64,000 bases of DNA from Chitinophagaceae bacterium (GTDB taxonomy: Bacteria; Bacteroidota; Bacteroidia; Chitinophagales; Chitinophagaceae), in NCBI GenBank assembly GCA_016710745.1, contig JADJVB010000010.1, positions 558,001 through 622,000 on the forward strand, read 5' to 3'. The position numbers were made by a program, and so were the translations under genes. This document shows positions 34,127-43,220 of the stretch, in pieces (positions within the stretch are counted from its first letter, which is position 1; every line of letters starts with the position of its first letter). The notes under the pieces are model-generated. The model did not search any database. It was given only the letters and a program-made list of their open reading frames with translations, and was not told the DNA's origin.

Positions 34127-34858
34127 TTAGAACCTCGTGTCGAAGTATACCGGTAACATTTGCCTCCAGGTTGGCCAGTCATGTTTCCATTCTTCACCCC
34201 AAACATCCAGTTCATAGTTAATTCCTTTGCTATACAGCAATCCGGCAAAGGCTTTGGATGCATTAGGATCTTCGTAGGCACCACTTCCCGTTAAAATGTG
34301 CACATGGTTACTTTTACGAATGGTTTCCAACACATGATGATCTTCCAGGTTGCGGATATAATGCATCGGACTGTTGAAATAAACCTGTTCATCAAAAAAA
34401 CCATCGGTATATTCGGTGAGGTCATATACGCCACTCATGGCTATAACGCCATTGATCAGGTCGGGGCGTTTTAAGAACAAATTCATACTATGCAAAGCAC
34501 CAAAGGATGCGCCGCAGGTAATGATCTCGGTTTCATTAGACGTACTGTTTTTAATAAACGGTACCACTTCGTTGAAAACATACTCATTAAACTGGTTCTG
34601 GCGTATGGCCTTGTGTTCACCCTGGGTTTCTTTGTTAAGCCAGCTTTCATTATTGATACTGTTGATTGAAAACACCTTTATTTTTCCGCCATTGATAAAA
34701 GGCGCCAGGGTCTCCATCATTTGAAACCGCTCATATTCCAGGTAATCTGCCGCGGCAGTTGGAACAAATAAAATAGCAGTGCCATAATCGCCATAGGTAA
34801 CGATGGGCATATCCTTTTGCAGGGCAGGACTAAACCAACTGTTCAATTCTCTTTTCAT
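34127..34858 (-). CDS. Alpha/beta-hydrolase esterase (esterase D/Fes-like)
   Basis: 243 residues from the ATG at 34858 (MKRELNSWFSPALQ). The nucleophile elbow is GASFGA, a SGVYDL segment follows, and a His lies in EEWKHDWPTW near the C-terminus. This is the pattern of the putative esterase family PF00756, which includes enterochelin esterases. It is cytoplasmic, with no signal peptide. An upstream ATG at 34867 overlaps a perfect -7 box (34865-34872), which favours the shorter start and a near-leaderless mRNA. Confidence 0.87.
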   Translation of the reverse strand: MKRELNSWFSPALQKDMPIVTYGDYGTAILFVPTAAADYLEYERFQMMETLAPFINGGKIKVFSINSINNESWLNKETQGEHKAIRQNQFNEYVFNEVVPFIKNSTSNETEIITCGASFGALHSMNLFLKRPDLINGVIAMSGVYDLTEYTDGFFDEQVYFNSPMHYIRNLEDHHVLETIRKSNHVHILTGSGAYEDPNASKAFAGLLYSKGINYELDVWGEEWKHDWPTWRQMLPVYFDTRF

Positions 34859-34864
34859 AAGCGG

Positions 34865-34872
34865 CAAAACTA
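34865..34872 (-). promoter_or_regulatory. -7 box TAGTTTTG at the esterase start
   Basis: Minus-strand TAGTTTTG is an exact TAnnTTTG match, six bases before the chosen ATG at 34858. It lies on top of an alternative upstream ATG. Confidence 0.5.
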
Positions 34873-34894
34873 GGAAATAATTTTTTAAACCCGA

Positions 34895-35638
34895 TTATTC
34901 CAAAACTCCCTCTTTAATTTCAATCCAAAGTTCCCGGTAGCAGCTTGCAGCATAACTGCTGTTGGCAAATTCCATAATCGGCGCTTTATGAATACCCATT
35001 TTTTCTACATCGCTTAAATACGGGATGTAGTTCTGAAAAAACCGTTTGTCTTTGTACAGTTCTTCCATGATCTCGTTGTGCATATTTTTACGCAGGTCGG
35101 TCATGGTGAAGAAACACATCATCTTACTGATGTCTAACGATTTTTCTTTAAAATAATCCTTCACCATATGATAGGTGCGGATGGAGAGGGTGGACGGTAT
35201 AACCGGCATCAGCACGATATCTGCCGCATTAAAGATATTTTCACTCAGCGCGCTAAGTCCGGGCGGACAATCAATAAAAACAAAATCATACTCACCCTGT
35301 AATTGCTTTAAAATCGATTTCAGGCGGTTTTTATTTCCCCTCATTTCATCGAGCATGATATCAAAACTTTTACTGGAATTATCGGCCGGAATTACATCCA
35401 GCAATTCAAAATCCGTACTTAGTATGGCGTTTTCCAGGTCTGCATCCTTGGTTACCAGTTTTTTGATACCCGGATGGGTTTTGGGTTTGGCTTTATAATA
35501 AAAAGAGGAGGATCCCTGCGGGTCAATATCCCATAATAAAGTTTTAAAACCATCGGCCGCAGCCAGGTATGCAAAGTTCACACAACTGGCGGTTTTACCC
35601 ACCCCCCCTTTCAGATTGTAGAGCGCAATTGTAGTCAT
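34895..35638 (-). CDS. ParA/MinD-family ATPase (orphan)
   Basis: 247 residues. The deviant Walker A KGGVGKT starts at Lys10, with WDIDPQGSSS as the A' motif and FVFIDCPPGLS as Walker B. This is a ParA-type ATPase, but no ParB, centromere-like array or replication gene lies beside it. It ends 36 bases before the esterase start. It may position a protein cargo or act on the nucleoid; the chromosomal ParA paralogue cannot be told from sequence. Confidence 0.9.
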   Translation of the reverse strand: MTTIALYNLKGGVGKTASCVNFAYLAAADGFKTLLWDIDPQGSSSFYYKAKPKTHPGIKKLVTKDADLENAILSTDFELLDVIPADNSSKSFDIMLDEMRGNKNRLKSILKQLQGEYDFVFIDCPPGLSALSENIFNAADIVLMPVIPSTLSIRTYHMVKDYFKEKSLDISKMMCFFTMTDLRKNMHNEIMEELYKDKRFFQNYIPYLSDVEKMGIHKAPIMEFANSSYAASCYRELWIEIKEGVLE

Positions 35639-35752
35639 ATAGCAAGAGTTTTATTGATAAAGGAGGGTTAAGATAGTAAATTATTTTAAAGAAAGGGGTA
35701 CCTTTTTTGGTTTAATCCTGTAATGGCTGGTGGCATACGAAGGGGGAATAGA

Positions 35753-37792
35753 TCAGCCTTTCATTTCTTCCAAACTTTTCTGCAGCCTGAACATTTCATC
35801 CCGTAACCGGGCGGCTTCCATAAAATCCAGGTCCTTGGCAGCCTTGTTCATCTCCTTTTTAGTTTTAACAATGGCTTTTTCCAGTTGCGGTATGGTGGAA
35901 TAAACCGCCTGGTCCTCTGCTGCCACAGTTACCAGTTCTTCATCCGGCGCCAGCGAATAAGGGTTTGCGGGGTCGTAACCCTTTACATCCAGTACCGAGC
36001 CTTGTGCAATAATCTGCTCGGTGCTTTTTATGATGGTGGTTGGCGTAATATTATGCTCAATATTAAACGCCATTTGTTTTAAACGACGCCGGTTGGTTTC
36101 ATCAATGGTACGTTGCATGCTATCGGTCATCTTGTCGGCATAAAAAATAACCAGCCCGTCAACATTTCGGGCAGCACGTCCGGCGGTTTGGGTCAAACTT
36201 TTTTCGTTGCGCAGGAATCCTTCTTTGTCGGCATCTAAAATAGCCACCAACGATACTTCGGGCAGGTCCAGTCCTTCTCTTAACAGATTTACGCCCACCA
36301 GCACATCAATAACGCCCAGGCGAAGTTCACGAAGAATTTCAATCCGCTCCAGCGTATCTACATCACTGTGAATGTATTTACTTTTTATATCGATACGATG
36401 CAGGTACTTGTCCATTTCTTCGGCCATCCGTTTTGTTAAGGTGGTAACCAGCACGCGGTCGCCCTTGGTAACCCGCTTGTCAATTTCGTCGAGCAGGTCG
36501 TCTATTTGATTGATAGAAGGACGTACTTCTATTGGCGGATCCAGTAAACCCGTTGGTCTCACCACCTGCTCGATCACCACGCCCTCGCATTTTTCCAATT
36601 CATATTTGCCGGGTGTGGCCGATACAAAAATGGTTTGGTTCAGCAGCGATTCAAATTCATTAAAATTAAGGGGCCGGTTATCCAATGCCGAGGGCAAACG
36701 AAATCCATAATCAACCAGTACCAGTTTGCGGCTCCGGTCGCCGCCATACATGCCGCTTACCTGTGGAATGGTTTGGTGGCTTTCATCAATGATACAAATG
36801 AAATCTTTTGGAAAATAATCGAGTAAACAGAAAGGCCGGGTGCCGGGTTTTCTTCGGTCGAAAAAGCGGGAATAGTTTTCAATACCGCTGCAATAGCCCA
36901 ACTCCCGGATCATTTCCAGGTCGTAATTAACCCGTTCGCTAATGCGTTGGGCTTCAATATATTTTCCCGAATTTTTATAATAGGTTTCCTGTGCCCCCAC
37001 TTCATCCTGTATCTCATGTATCACCTGCTGTAACACATCTTTAGGCGCCACATATAAGTTGGCAGGGAAGATGGCTGCGTTCTCTACACTGCTGATACGC
37101 TTTCCACTGCTGAGTTCCAGGGTTTCGATGGTTTCAATTTCATCGCCAAAAAAAGTAATGCGGTAGCCAAAATCCACGTAAGGTAAATTGATATCAATGG
37201 TATCGCCCTTTACCCTAAACGTTCCCCTGGTAAAATCACCTTCACTTCTGTTGTATAAGGAATTTACGAGTGCGTGTAAGAATCCCTGGCGGGATATTAC
37301 CTGTCCTTGCTGAATACGGATGATACCATTTTCATAATCGGTAGGGTTACCCATACCGTAAATACAGCTTACACTCGCAACAATAATAATATCCCTTCGC
37401 CCGCTCAATAATTGGGCCGTTGCCTGCAGTCGAAGTTTATCAAGTTCTTCATTAATGCTCAGGTCTTTTTCGATGTAGGTATTGCTAACGGGCATGTATG
37501 CCTCGGGTTGGTAATAATCGTAATAAGAAACAAAATAACCAACTGCATTGTCGGGAAAAAACTGTTTGAACTCGCCGTACAATTGTGCCACCAAAGTTTT
37601 GTTATGGGTGATCACCAGGGTGGGCTTTTGCACGTTCTGGATCACATTGGCCATGGTAAAGGTTTTACCACTGCCCGTAACACCCAACAAGGTTTGATAT
37701 TTTTCGCCATTGATAAGCCCGTCCGTTAGCTGAAGGATGGCATCCGGCTGATCGCCGGCAGGGGAATATGGTGACTGAAGTTGAAATGGCAT
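35753..37792 (-). CDS. uvrB: Excinuclease ABC subunit B
   Basis: 679 residues, usual UvrB length. Walker A GVTGSGKT lies near residue 40; the beta-hairpin region YYDYYQPEAYMP, the helicase motif TQTAGRAARN and the C-terminal UVR coiled coil (AAKDLDFMEAARLRDEM) are present. UvrB loads from UvrA at helix-distorting lesions and recruits UvrC. No other uvr gene is adjacent, as is usual. Confidence 0.98.
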   Translation of the reverse strand: MPFQLQSPYSPAGDQPDAILQLTDGLINGEKYQTLLGVTGSGKTFTMANVIQNVQKPTLVITHNKTLVAQLYGEFKQFFPDNAVGYFVSYYDYYQPEAYMPVSNTYIEKDLSINEELDKLRLQATAQLLSGRRDIIIVASVSCIYGMGNPTDYENGIIRIQQGQVISRQGFLHALVNSLYNRSEGDFTRGTFRVKGDTIDINLPYVDFGYRITFFGDEIETIETLELSSGKRISSVENAAIFPANLYVAPKDVLQQVIHEIQDEVGAQETYYKNSGKYIEAQRISERVNYDLEMIRELGYCSGIENYSRFFDRRKPGTRPFCLLDYFPKDFICIIDESHQTIPQVSGMYGGDRSRKLVLVDYGFRLPSALDNRPLNFNEFESLLNQTIFVSATPGKYELEKCEGVVIEQVVRPTGLLDPPIEVRPSINQIDDLLDEIDKRVTKGDRVLVTTLTKRMAEEMDKYLHRIDIKSKYIHSDVDTLERIEILRELRLGVIDVLVGVNLLREGLDLPEVSLVAILDADKEGFLRNEKSLTQTAGRAARNVDGLVIFYADKMTDSMQRTIDETNRRRLKQMAFNIEHNITPTTIIKSTEQIIAQGSVLDVKGYDPANPYSLAPDEELVTVAAEDQAVYSTIPQLEKAIVKTKKEMNKAAKDLDFMEAARLRDEMFRLQKSLEEMKG

Positions 37793-37821
37793 AATTGGAC
37801 AGGCAATTTACGAAAGCTGGT

Positions 37822-37890
37822 TCAAAGGGTTGCAGGGTTCCCAACCTTTATTAGAGTATATGCCTTTTAACGAAGGTTGGGAACCCTTTT
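37822..37890. repeat. Hairpin repeat, AAAGGTTG/CAACCTTT family (copy 3)
   Basis: A perfect 14-bp inverted repeat, GGGTTCCCAACCTT / AAGGTTGGGAACCC, with a 24-base loop lies in the gap between uvrB and a small membrane protein. An extra AAAGGGTTG half-copy precedes it. It could also serve as a terminator for the minus-strand gene upstream. Confidence 0.6.
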
Positions 37891-37895
37891 GAGGG

Positions 37896-38177
37896 CTATG
37901 TTATCAGTTTATCTGCCTCTCTTTTCCTGATAAACCACGCGATCGTAAATGTTGGAATGATATCGGTAAACGGAATGATCTCCTCTAAAAAGTTAAGTAC
38001 GCCGCCAATAACACCAAAACGGCCACCAAATAAAATATAAAAAATAAAGCCCGAGATGGGAGCCCAGATGGTATCGCCAAATTCGCCAAATGCGGGAATG
38101 AGATAACTGGCCATGCCAATAAGGTCGAGCAATATGCAGAGGAAAATATTCGGCAGAAAAAGTTTCTTTTTTTCCAT
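37896..38177 (-). CDS. Small integral membrane protein, unknown function
   Basis: 93 residues with two to three hydrophobic segments (FLCILLDLIGMASYLIPAFG, IWAPISGFIFYILFGG, and a third around IIPTFTIAWFI). The positively charged ends (MEKKKL, RKREADK) fit an inner-membrane protein. I do not recognise a named family. It lies 46 bases after a Gfo/Idh/MocA gene. Confidence 0.75.
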   Translation of the reverse strand: MEKKKLFLPNIFLCILLDLIGMASYLIPAFGEFGDTIWAPISGFIFYILFGGRFGVIGGVLNFLEEIIPFTDIIPTFTIAWFIRKREADKLIT

Positions 38178-38223
38178 AGTATCGAATCAGGGCCACTAAA
38201 ATAAAGCGTGTAAAATGTAAAGG

Positions 38224-39591
38224 TTATAATTTAACTTCCATTACCTGCTTTTCTTTCCGGCTTTTTTCGGCCATAAAACCCATTACATGACTTTCAATTG
38301 AAGCATCAATAGTTGACGTGAGTAAAGTTGGGTCATGTTTTGAAACGGCATTCAGCCAGTCGGTAACCAGTCGCCAGTCGCCACCACCATGTCCATCAGA
38401 TTCCTGTTTCCATTCTGTTTTTTTGCCGGTTAAAAAATCGGTCATGGTAAACGCCGTCATGTCGCCCACTACATCACCGAGACTGCCCATCACCCTGGTT
38501 CTCCGGCCGTCGTAGGAGGTAAACGCTTCCATAGAGAAAGCGGCGGTCAATCCGCCTTCAAATAAAATATTCGTAGTATAATGATCGGGCTGGTCGTTAT
38601 CCATCCGGTAAACACAACGGCCGTAGTTGGTGGTTTTCAACTGCTCCATCACATATTCCGGCTGTTTGCTTTTATCTTCCGGCAGATCAAAAACATAATT
38701 GCGTTGTCTTTTCCGGTAATAGATCTCCAGGGCTGAATAAGGGCAGGCAGCTTCCACTGTACAACCATCCGTACAGCGTGCCGTGCTTCCGGGAGGAGCA
38801 TTTTTATTGGTGAACCATTGCAGGCTGCCAAATGCCTGGATATGGGTGCAGGGCTTACCCACCATCCAGCGAAGTATGTCCAGGTCGTGACAGGATTTTG
38901 CCAGTATGATCGGCGTGGTTTCCTTACTGTTATGCCAGTTACCGCGTACATAAGAGTGGCTCATGTGGATATGCTCTATGGGTTCCAGGTGCTGTATGCT
39001 TACGATTTCTCCGAGTACGCCACTCTGTATGATCTCCCTTAACTTAACAAAATAAGGGGCATAACGCAATACATGGCATACGGCAACGATACGCCCGGAT
39101 TTTTTTGCCAGGGCTAAAATATCCCGGCATTCTTTTTCGCTGGGCGAAATAGGTTTTTCCAGCAACACATCATATCCCATGGCCAGGGCTTTCATGCAGG
39201 GTCCATAATGCAGGTCGTCTGGTGTGGTGATGATTATGGCATCGGCAAACTTCGGCCGTTTAAACACATCTTCCCAGGTAACAAAACTGTTTTCGGGTTT
39301 GATAGCATGTTTCTTCATGTATCGTTCATTGCGGATTGGAATGGGTTCTGCCACGCCAACGATATCCAACTGTTCGGGATAGGCAAGCGCATAGCCGCCA
39401 TACACGTTACCCCGGTTTCCTGCACCACAGGTGATGGCGGTAACGGGTTTATCCAGCCTGATCTTTTTATCGGGTAATAAAATGGGTTGCTCCTGTTCGT
39501 CAACGGCAAATGATAAGGTTGGCATAGCAGCGGCTCCCAGTGAAAGTCCTAATGCGCGTATGGCATCGCGGCGTGACCATTTCTTTGGCAT
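38224..39591 (-). CDS. Tat-exported Gfo/Idh/MocA-family oxidoreductase
   Basis: 455 residues. The N-terminus carries a twin-arginine signal (SRRDAIRALGLSLGAAA), so the folded enzyme with bound NAD(P) is probably exported. The Rossmann domain contains GAGNRGNVY, and the LLEKPIS motif holds the Lys typical of the family. Secreted members in Bacteroidota act on sugars or glycan fragments. A Cys-bearing insertion (TARCTDGCTVEAACPYS) may bind metal. The gene lies 77 bases after mgsA. Confidence 0.88.
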   Translation of the reverse strand: MPKKWSRRDAIRALGLSLGAAAMPTLSFAVDEQEQPILLPDKKIRLDKPVTAITCGAGNRGNVYGGYALAYPEQLDIVGVAEPIPIRNERYMKKHAIKPENSFVTWEDVFKRPKFADAIIITTPDDLHYGPCMKALAMGYDVLLEKPISPSEKECRDILALAKKSGRIVAVCHVLRYAPYFVKLREIIQSGVLGEIVSIQHLEPIEHIHMSHSYVRGNWHNSKETTPIILAKSCHDLDILRWMVGKPCTHIQAFGSLQWFTNKNAPPGSTARCTDGCTVEAACPYSALEIYYRKRQRNYVFDLPEDKSKQPEYVMEQLKTTNYGRCVYRMDNDQPDHYTTNILFEGGLTAAFSMEAFTSYDGRRTRVMGSLGDVVGDMTAFTMTDFLTGKKTEWKQESDGHGGGDWRLVTDWLNAVSKHDPTLLTSTIDASIESHVMGFMAEKSRKEKQVMEVKL

Positions 39592-39668
39592 AGTTGCAAG
39601 GTTAAGTTCAAGATGATGATACTTAAAGTTACAAATATTTATGCCGCGATAAGGCGTGTTGAAAAGTT

Positions 39669-40127
39669 TTAATCTTCCAGTTTCCTGTTCATATAAGTAC
39701 TGTAATCCGGGATGATCGTTTCATATTCAACCTGCATCAACGGCGAGGTTAATACAAAATCGGCGGTTGCCCGGTCGCAGGCCAGTAAAATATTCCAGGC
39801 CACACCAAGCCTTAATAACGCTTTTACATCACTATCGTGCGGCTGCGCTTCCATAGGGTCCCAAAAAAAGATCAGGATATCGATCTTACCTTCGGCGATC
39901 ATGGCGCCTATCTGCTGGTCGCCGCCCAAAGGGCCACTAAGCATTTTCTTAACAGAGCGGTCTAATTGTTCCTCCAGCAATTTGCCGGTGGTACCCGTTG
40001 CTATGAGTTCGTGTTTAGCCAGGGTGGTTTTATTATGTTCGGCCCATTCCAGCAGGTCGCGCTTTTTATTGTCGTGGGCCACCAAGGCGATGCGTTTTCT
40101 GATACCTATCTTTCTTATCGTGCTCAT
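39669..40127 (-). CDS. mgsA: Methylglyoxal synthase
   Basis: 152 residues, typical MgsA length. The catalytic Asp70 lies in SGPLGGDQQIGA, and His97 and Asp100 in EAQPHDSD, all as in the E. coli enzyme; the phosphate-binding TGTTG is at 44-48. It converts dihydroxyacetone phosphate to methylglyoxal and phosphate, a bypass under phosphate limitation. It is divergent from typA across a 196-base region holding promoters and a repeat element. Confidence 0.95.
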   Translation of the reverse strand: MSTIRKIGIRKRIALVAHDNKKRDLLEWAEHNKTTLAKHELIATGTTGKLLEEQLDRSVKKMLSGPLGGDQQIGAMIAEGKIDILIFFWDPMEAQPHDSDVKALLRLGVAWNILLACDRATADFVLTSPLMQVEYETIIPDYSTYMNRKLED

Positions 40128-40201
40128 TATCAGTGTTATTTAGTATTAATACCCCAAACCAGTTAAAAGTAATCCAAACTCATTTTAATTGATAATTAAC
40201 G

Positions 40202-40231
40202 TTGCTATACGGGTGATTTGGCGTACCTTTG
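40202..40231 (+). promoter_or_regulatory. Strong Bacteroidota-type promoter for typA
   Basis: TTG at 40202-40204 and TACCTTTG at 40224-40231 are separated by 19 bases, the best -33/-7 match in the window. The predicted start gives an approximately 85-base leader before typA, which holds the repeat element at 40250-40320. Confidence 0.75.
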
Positions 40232-40249
40232 CGCCTCAAAAAACAGCCC

Positions 40250-40320
40250 TTAGCTGTTAGCTTTTAGGTATTGGCTGTTGCTTTTACTAAAATCTAATAG
40301 CTAATCGCTAAAAGCTTTTC
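40250..40320. repeat. CTAATAGCTAA-family repeat in the typA leader (copy 1)
   Basis: The leader contains TTAGCTGTTAGCTTTTAG and, downstream, CTAATAGCTAATCGCTAAAAGC, which pair imperfectly as a long hairpin (for example AGCTTTTAG with CTAAAAGCT). The words TTAGCTTTTAG and CTAATAGCTAA recur at 44319-44376, and the latter inverted at 62463-62473. Confidence 0.6.
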
Positions 40321-40323
40321 AAA

Positions 40324-42135
40324 ATGAATATCAGAAACATTGCCATTATTGCCCACGTAGATCACGGTAAAACTACCCTGGTAGATAAGATCCTGCACAG
40401 CACCAATATTTTCCGCGACAACCAGGAAACCGGTGAGTTGATCATGGATAATAATGATCTGGAGCGTGAAAGAGGGATAACCATTTTCAGTAAAAACGTT
40501 TCAGTTATTTATAAAGACGTTAAGATCAACGTAATTGATACACCGGGTCACAGTGACTTTGGTGGTGAGGTAGAACGGGTATTAAAAATGGCCGATGGCG
40601 TTTTGTTATTGGTGGATGCTTTTGAAGGTCCCATGCCACAAACCCGCTTTGTACTACAAAAAGCGTTGCAATTGGGTTTGCATCCGATTGTGGTTATCAA
40701 TAAGGTTGATAAGCCAAATTGCCGTCCGGATGAAGTACACGACGCCGTTTTTGAATTATTCTTTAACCTCGATGCTACAGAAGAGCAGTTGAATTTTCCA
40801 ACGATCTACGGAAGCAGCAAGCATGGCTGGATGAATACAACACTAACTGAAACGGATAATATTTTTCCATTGCTGGATGCCATACTGGAACATGTACCCG
40901 AGCCTAAAGTTAATGAAGGAACTACGCAAATGCAGATCACTTCACTGGATTACTCTTCCTTCCTGGGGCGTATAGCCGTTGGTAAAGTGGCAAGAGGAAC
41001 AGTAAAAGAAGGACAGCAAATTGCATTGGTGCAAGCCGATGGCGGCATTAAAAAAATGAAAGTAAAGGAATTGTACACTTTTGAAGCGCTGGGTAAAAAG
41101 AAGGCCCTGGAAGTAAGTGCAGGGGATATATGTGCGATAGTAGGATTAGACGAGTTTAATATTGGTGATACCATCTGCGACGCTGAGTTTCCGGAGGCAT
41201 TACCCGTTATCAGTGTAGATGAGCCAACCATGAGTATGATGTTCAGCATCAACAACTCGCCATTCTTTGGCCGCGAAGGAAAATTTGTAACCTCAAGGCA
41301 TGTGCGTGACCGGTTGATGAAGGAAACAGAAAAAAACCTGGCTCTGCGTGTTGAAGATTCAGATAGTGCAGATAGCTTTTTGGTGTATGGCCGCGGTATC
41401 CTGCATTTGGGTATCTTAATTGAAACCATGCGCCGGGAAGGGTTTGAATTGACCGTGGGTAATCCGCAGGTTTTGGTAAAAGAGATTGATGGTAAAAAAT
41501 GCGAACCATATGAAACGCTCGTAGTTGATGTTCCTGCTGAATTCAGTGGTAAAGTGATCGACCTGGTAACGCAACGTAAAGGCGAGATGCTGATCATGGA
41601 AAGTAAGGGTGAAATGCAACACCTGGAGTTTGATATCCCGTCACGGGGTTTGATTGGCCTGCGTAGCAATATGCTCACCAATACAGCCGGTGAAGCCGTA
41701 ATGGCGCACCGCTTTACCGATTACAGGCCCTGGAAAGGACATATTCCAGGAAGAAGTAATGGGGTGTTGCTGTCGAAAAACACAGAAAAAACAACGGGTT
41801 ATTCCATTGATAAATTACAGGACAGGGGCAGGTTTTTTGTTGATCCGGGAGAAGAGGTGTACGCGGGGCAGATCATTGCCGAGCACATTAAGCCGGGCGA
41901 TCTGAATGTAAATGCAACGGAACCAAAAAAATTAACCAACCACCGTGCCAGTGGCAGCGATGATGCCAGTCGTGCCGCGCCAAAAATTATGATGACGCTG
42001 GAAGAGTGTATGGAATATATTCAGCAGGATGAGTGTATTGAGGTAACGCCAAAAAGTGTTCGTATGCGTAAAGTGATACTGGATGAGAACGAGCGTAACA
42101 AACAGTCGAAACAAATGAAGGCTGAAGCCGTTTAG
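40324..42135 (+). CDS. typA: Ribosome-associated translational GTPase TypA/BipA
   Basis: 603 residues. The GTPase motifs are AHVDHGKTT (G1), RGITI (G2), DTPGHSDFGGE (G3) and NKVDK (G4), followed by EF-G-like domains and the TypA-specific C-terminal domain (GRFFVDPGEEVYAGQIIAEH). It assists ribosome assembly and stress or cold adaptation. It stands alone with a strong promoter, a long leader and its own terminator. Confidence 0.97.
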   Translation: MNIRNIAIIAHVDHGKTTLVDKILHSTNIFRDNQETGELIMDNNDLERERGITIFSKNVSVIYKDVKINVIDTPGHSDFGGEVERVLKMADGVLLLVDAFEGPMPQTRFVLQKALQLGLHPIVVINKVDKPNCRPDEVHDAVFELFFNLDATEEQLNFPTIYGSSKHGWMNTTLTETDNIFPLLDAILEHVPEPKVNEGTTQMQITSLDYSSFLGRIAVGKVARGTVKEGQQIALVQADGGIKKMKVKELYTFEALGKKKALEVSAGDICAIVGLDEFNIGDTICDAEFPEALPVISVDEPTMSMMFSINNSPFFGREGKFVTSRHVRDRLMKETEKNLALRVEDSDSADSFLVYGRGILHLGILIETMRREGFELTVGNPQVLVKEIDGKKCEPYETLVVDVPAEFSGKVIDLVTQRKGEMLIMESKGEMQHLEFDIPSRGLIGLRSNMLTNTAGEAVMAHRFTDYRPWKGHIPGRSNGVLLSKNTEKTTGYSIDKLQDRGRFFVDPGEEVYAGQIIAEHIKPGDLNVNATEPKKLTNHRASGSDDASRAAPKIMMTLEECMEYIQQDECIEVTPKSVRMRKVILDENERNKQSKQMKAEAV

Positions 42136-42154
42136 ATAATTTTATTTTTAAGTG

Positions 42155-42189
42155 AAAGGACAAATACAAACCGTATTTGTCCTTTTTTT
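42155..42189. terminator. Intrinsic terminator after typA
   Basis: A perfect 13-bp stem (AAAGGACAAATAC / GTATTTGTCCTTT) with loop AAACC runs into a T tract. It lies between typA and a convergent glycosyltransferase. Confidence 0.9.
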
Positions 42190-42195
42190 GTTGGG

Positions 42196-43110
42196 CTAAT
42201 AATTTGCTTTAAAAAACATTTTCAGGGCGTACAGGATCTTCCGGTAGCGGGGTTTATTTTTAATAACCAAAATAGTGTCTAAGTGTTTAAAGAAAAAGGC
42301 GCTGCGTTTAAAACTCAGCTTATGGGTAAACAGTTGCAACATTTGGCCCAGTAATTCTTTAGTTACGGGATTCGTTATCGGTGCCTGGTTCATAACCGTC
42401 AACTCAGCCAGTTTGATATCAAATTTTTCTCTTTTTGTTTTCCGCTTTTTTTTGTTTTTCGATTTTCCGGCGCCGATGGTATTACTCTCGTGCTGGCGAT
42501 AATGTACCAGTGTTTTGTCAACATAGCGTATGCCATTGCTTCCGGCTGCACAAAAGCTGATCCAGCGGTCGAACATGATTTCGGCAGGGATCGGCAATAT
42601 TTTTTTTGCAAACGCGGCTTTCATTAATATGGTGTGGCCCGGCACACAATTGCCCATCATAAAAGGACTGCCTTCATAATAGGAACGTAAATGCATAATG
42701 GATTTAAAATCTTTTCCCAGGGACTTTCCTTCCCTGTCAACCAATAACGAATTGGAATAAACAGCATCTTCCTGCTGAAGCTCGTTCAGGAGTGTTTCGA
42801 TCTTATTTAGTTCCCAGATATCATCCTGGTCGGCAATGGCTATAAAATCACCGCTGGCCGCCCTGATCGAGTTTTCGAAAGTTTTTGTAACGCCGCTGTT
42901 TTCCTGGTTTATATGCAGTTTAATGAAAGGGTGATCGGTTTGGTATTCTTTAATGATGGATACGGTGTTATCAGCAGAGGCATCATCGGTTATTACAATT
43001 TCAATACTGCGGTACGTTTGATCTAAGATGCTGTTTAATTGCGTTCTGATGTATTTTTCTCCGTTGTACGTTGCCATGGCAACCGTTACCAGTGGGGTTC
43101 CTTTACTCAT
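42196..43110 (-). CDS. Family 2 glycosyltransferase
   Basis: 304 residues from the ATG at 43110 (MSKGTPLVTVAMATYNGEKYI); an in-frame ATG at 43125 would add five residues. The GT-A fold is clear: ITDDASADNT in the nucleotide-binding region and IADQDD as the DXD metal motif. The basic C-terminal part (KSKNKKKRKTKREKF) may touch the membrane. It probably adds a sugar to a polysaccharide or O-antigen-type glycan. The acceptor is not predictable, and it is not in a glycan cluster. Confidence 0.9.
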   Translation of the reverse strand: MSKGTPLVTVAMATYNGEKYIRTQLNSILDQTYRSIEIVITDDASADNTVSIIKEYQTDHPFIKLHINQENSGVTKTFENSIRAASGDFIAIADQDDIWELNKIETLLNELQQEDAVYSNSLLVDREGKSLGKDFKSIMHLRSYYEGSPFMMGNCVPGHTILMKAAFAKKILPIPAEIMFDRWISFCAAGSNGIRYVDKTLVHYRQHESNTIGAGKSKNKKKRKTKREKFDIKLAELTVMNQAPITNPVTKELLGQMLQLFTHKLSFKRSAFFFKHLDTILVIKNKPRYRKILYALKMFFKANY

Positions 43111-43220
43111 TAAAGACCATTTCAAATAAAGGTAAATAAAAGAAAGTAGTTAACTTTTATTTATTGAAGCGTATAAATTTTATGGAATCCCAATCGAACC
43201 TGAAACAGCACAGGGATCAA

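Noticed and set aside
34060..34284. N-terminal extension of the lipocalin-like lipoprotein to 34284
   Set aside because: It overlaps the esterase gene and would bury the lipoprotein signal 75 residues inside the protein.
40950..41681. Open frame of 243 codons on the minus strand inside typA
   Set aside because: Lies entirely antisense to a clear typA gene; composition is Ser/Arg/Pro-rich with no domain, as expected for a shadow frame.
43180..43215. GGTTCGATTGGGATTCC on the minus strand, resembling a tRNA T-arm
   Set aside because: No acceptor stem, D-arm or anticodon arm can be built around it.
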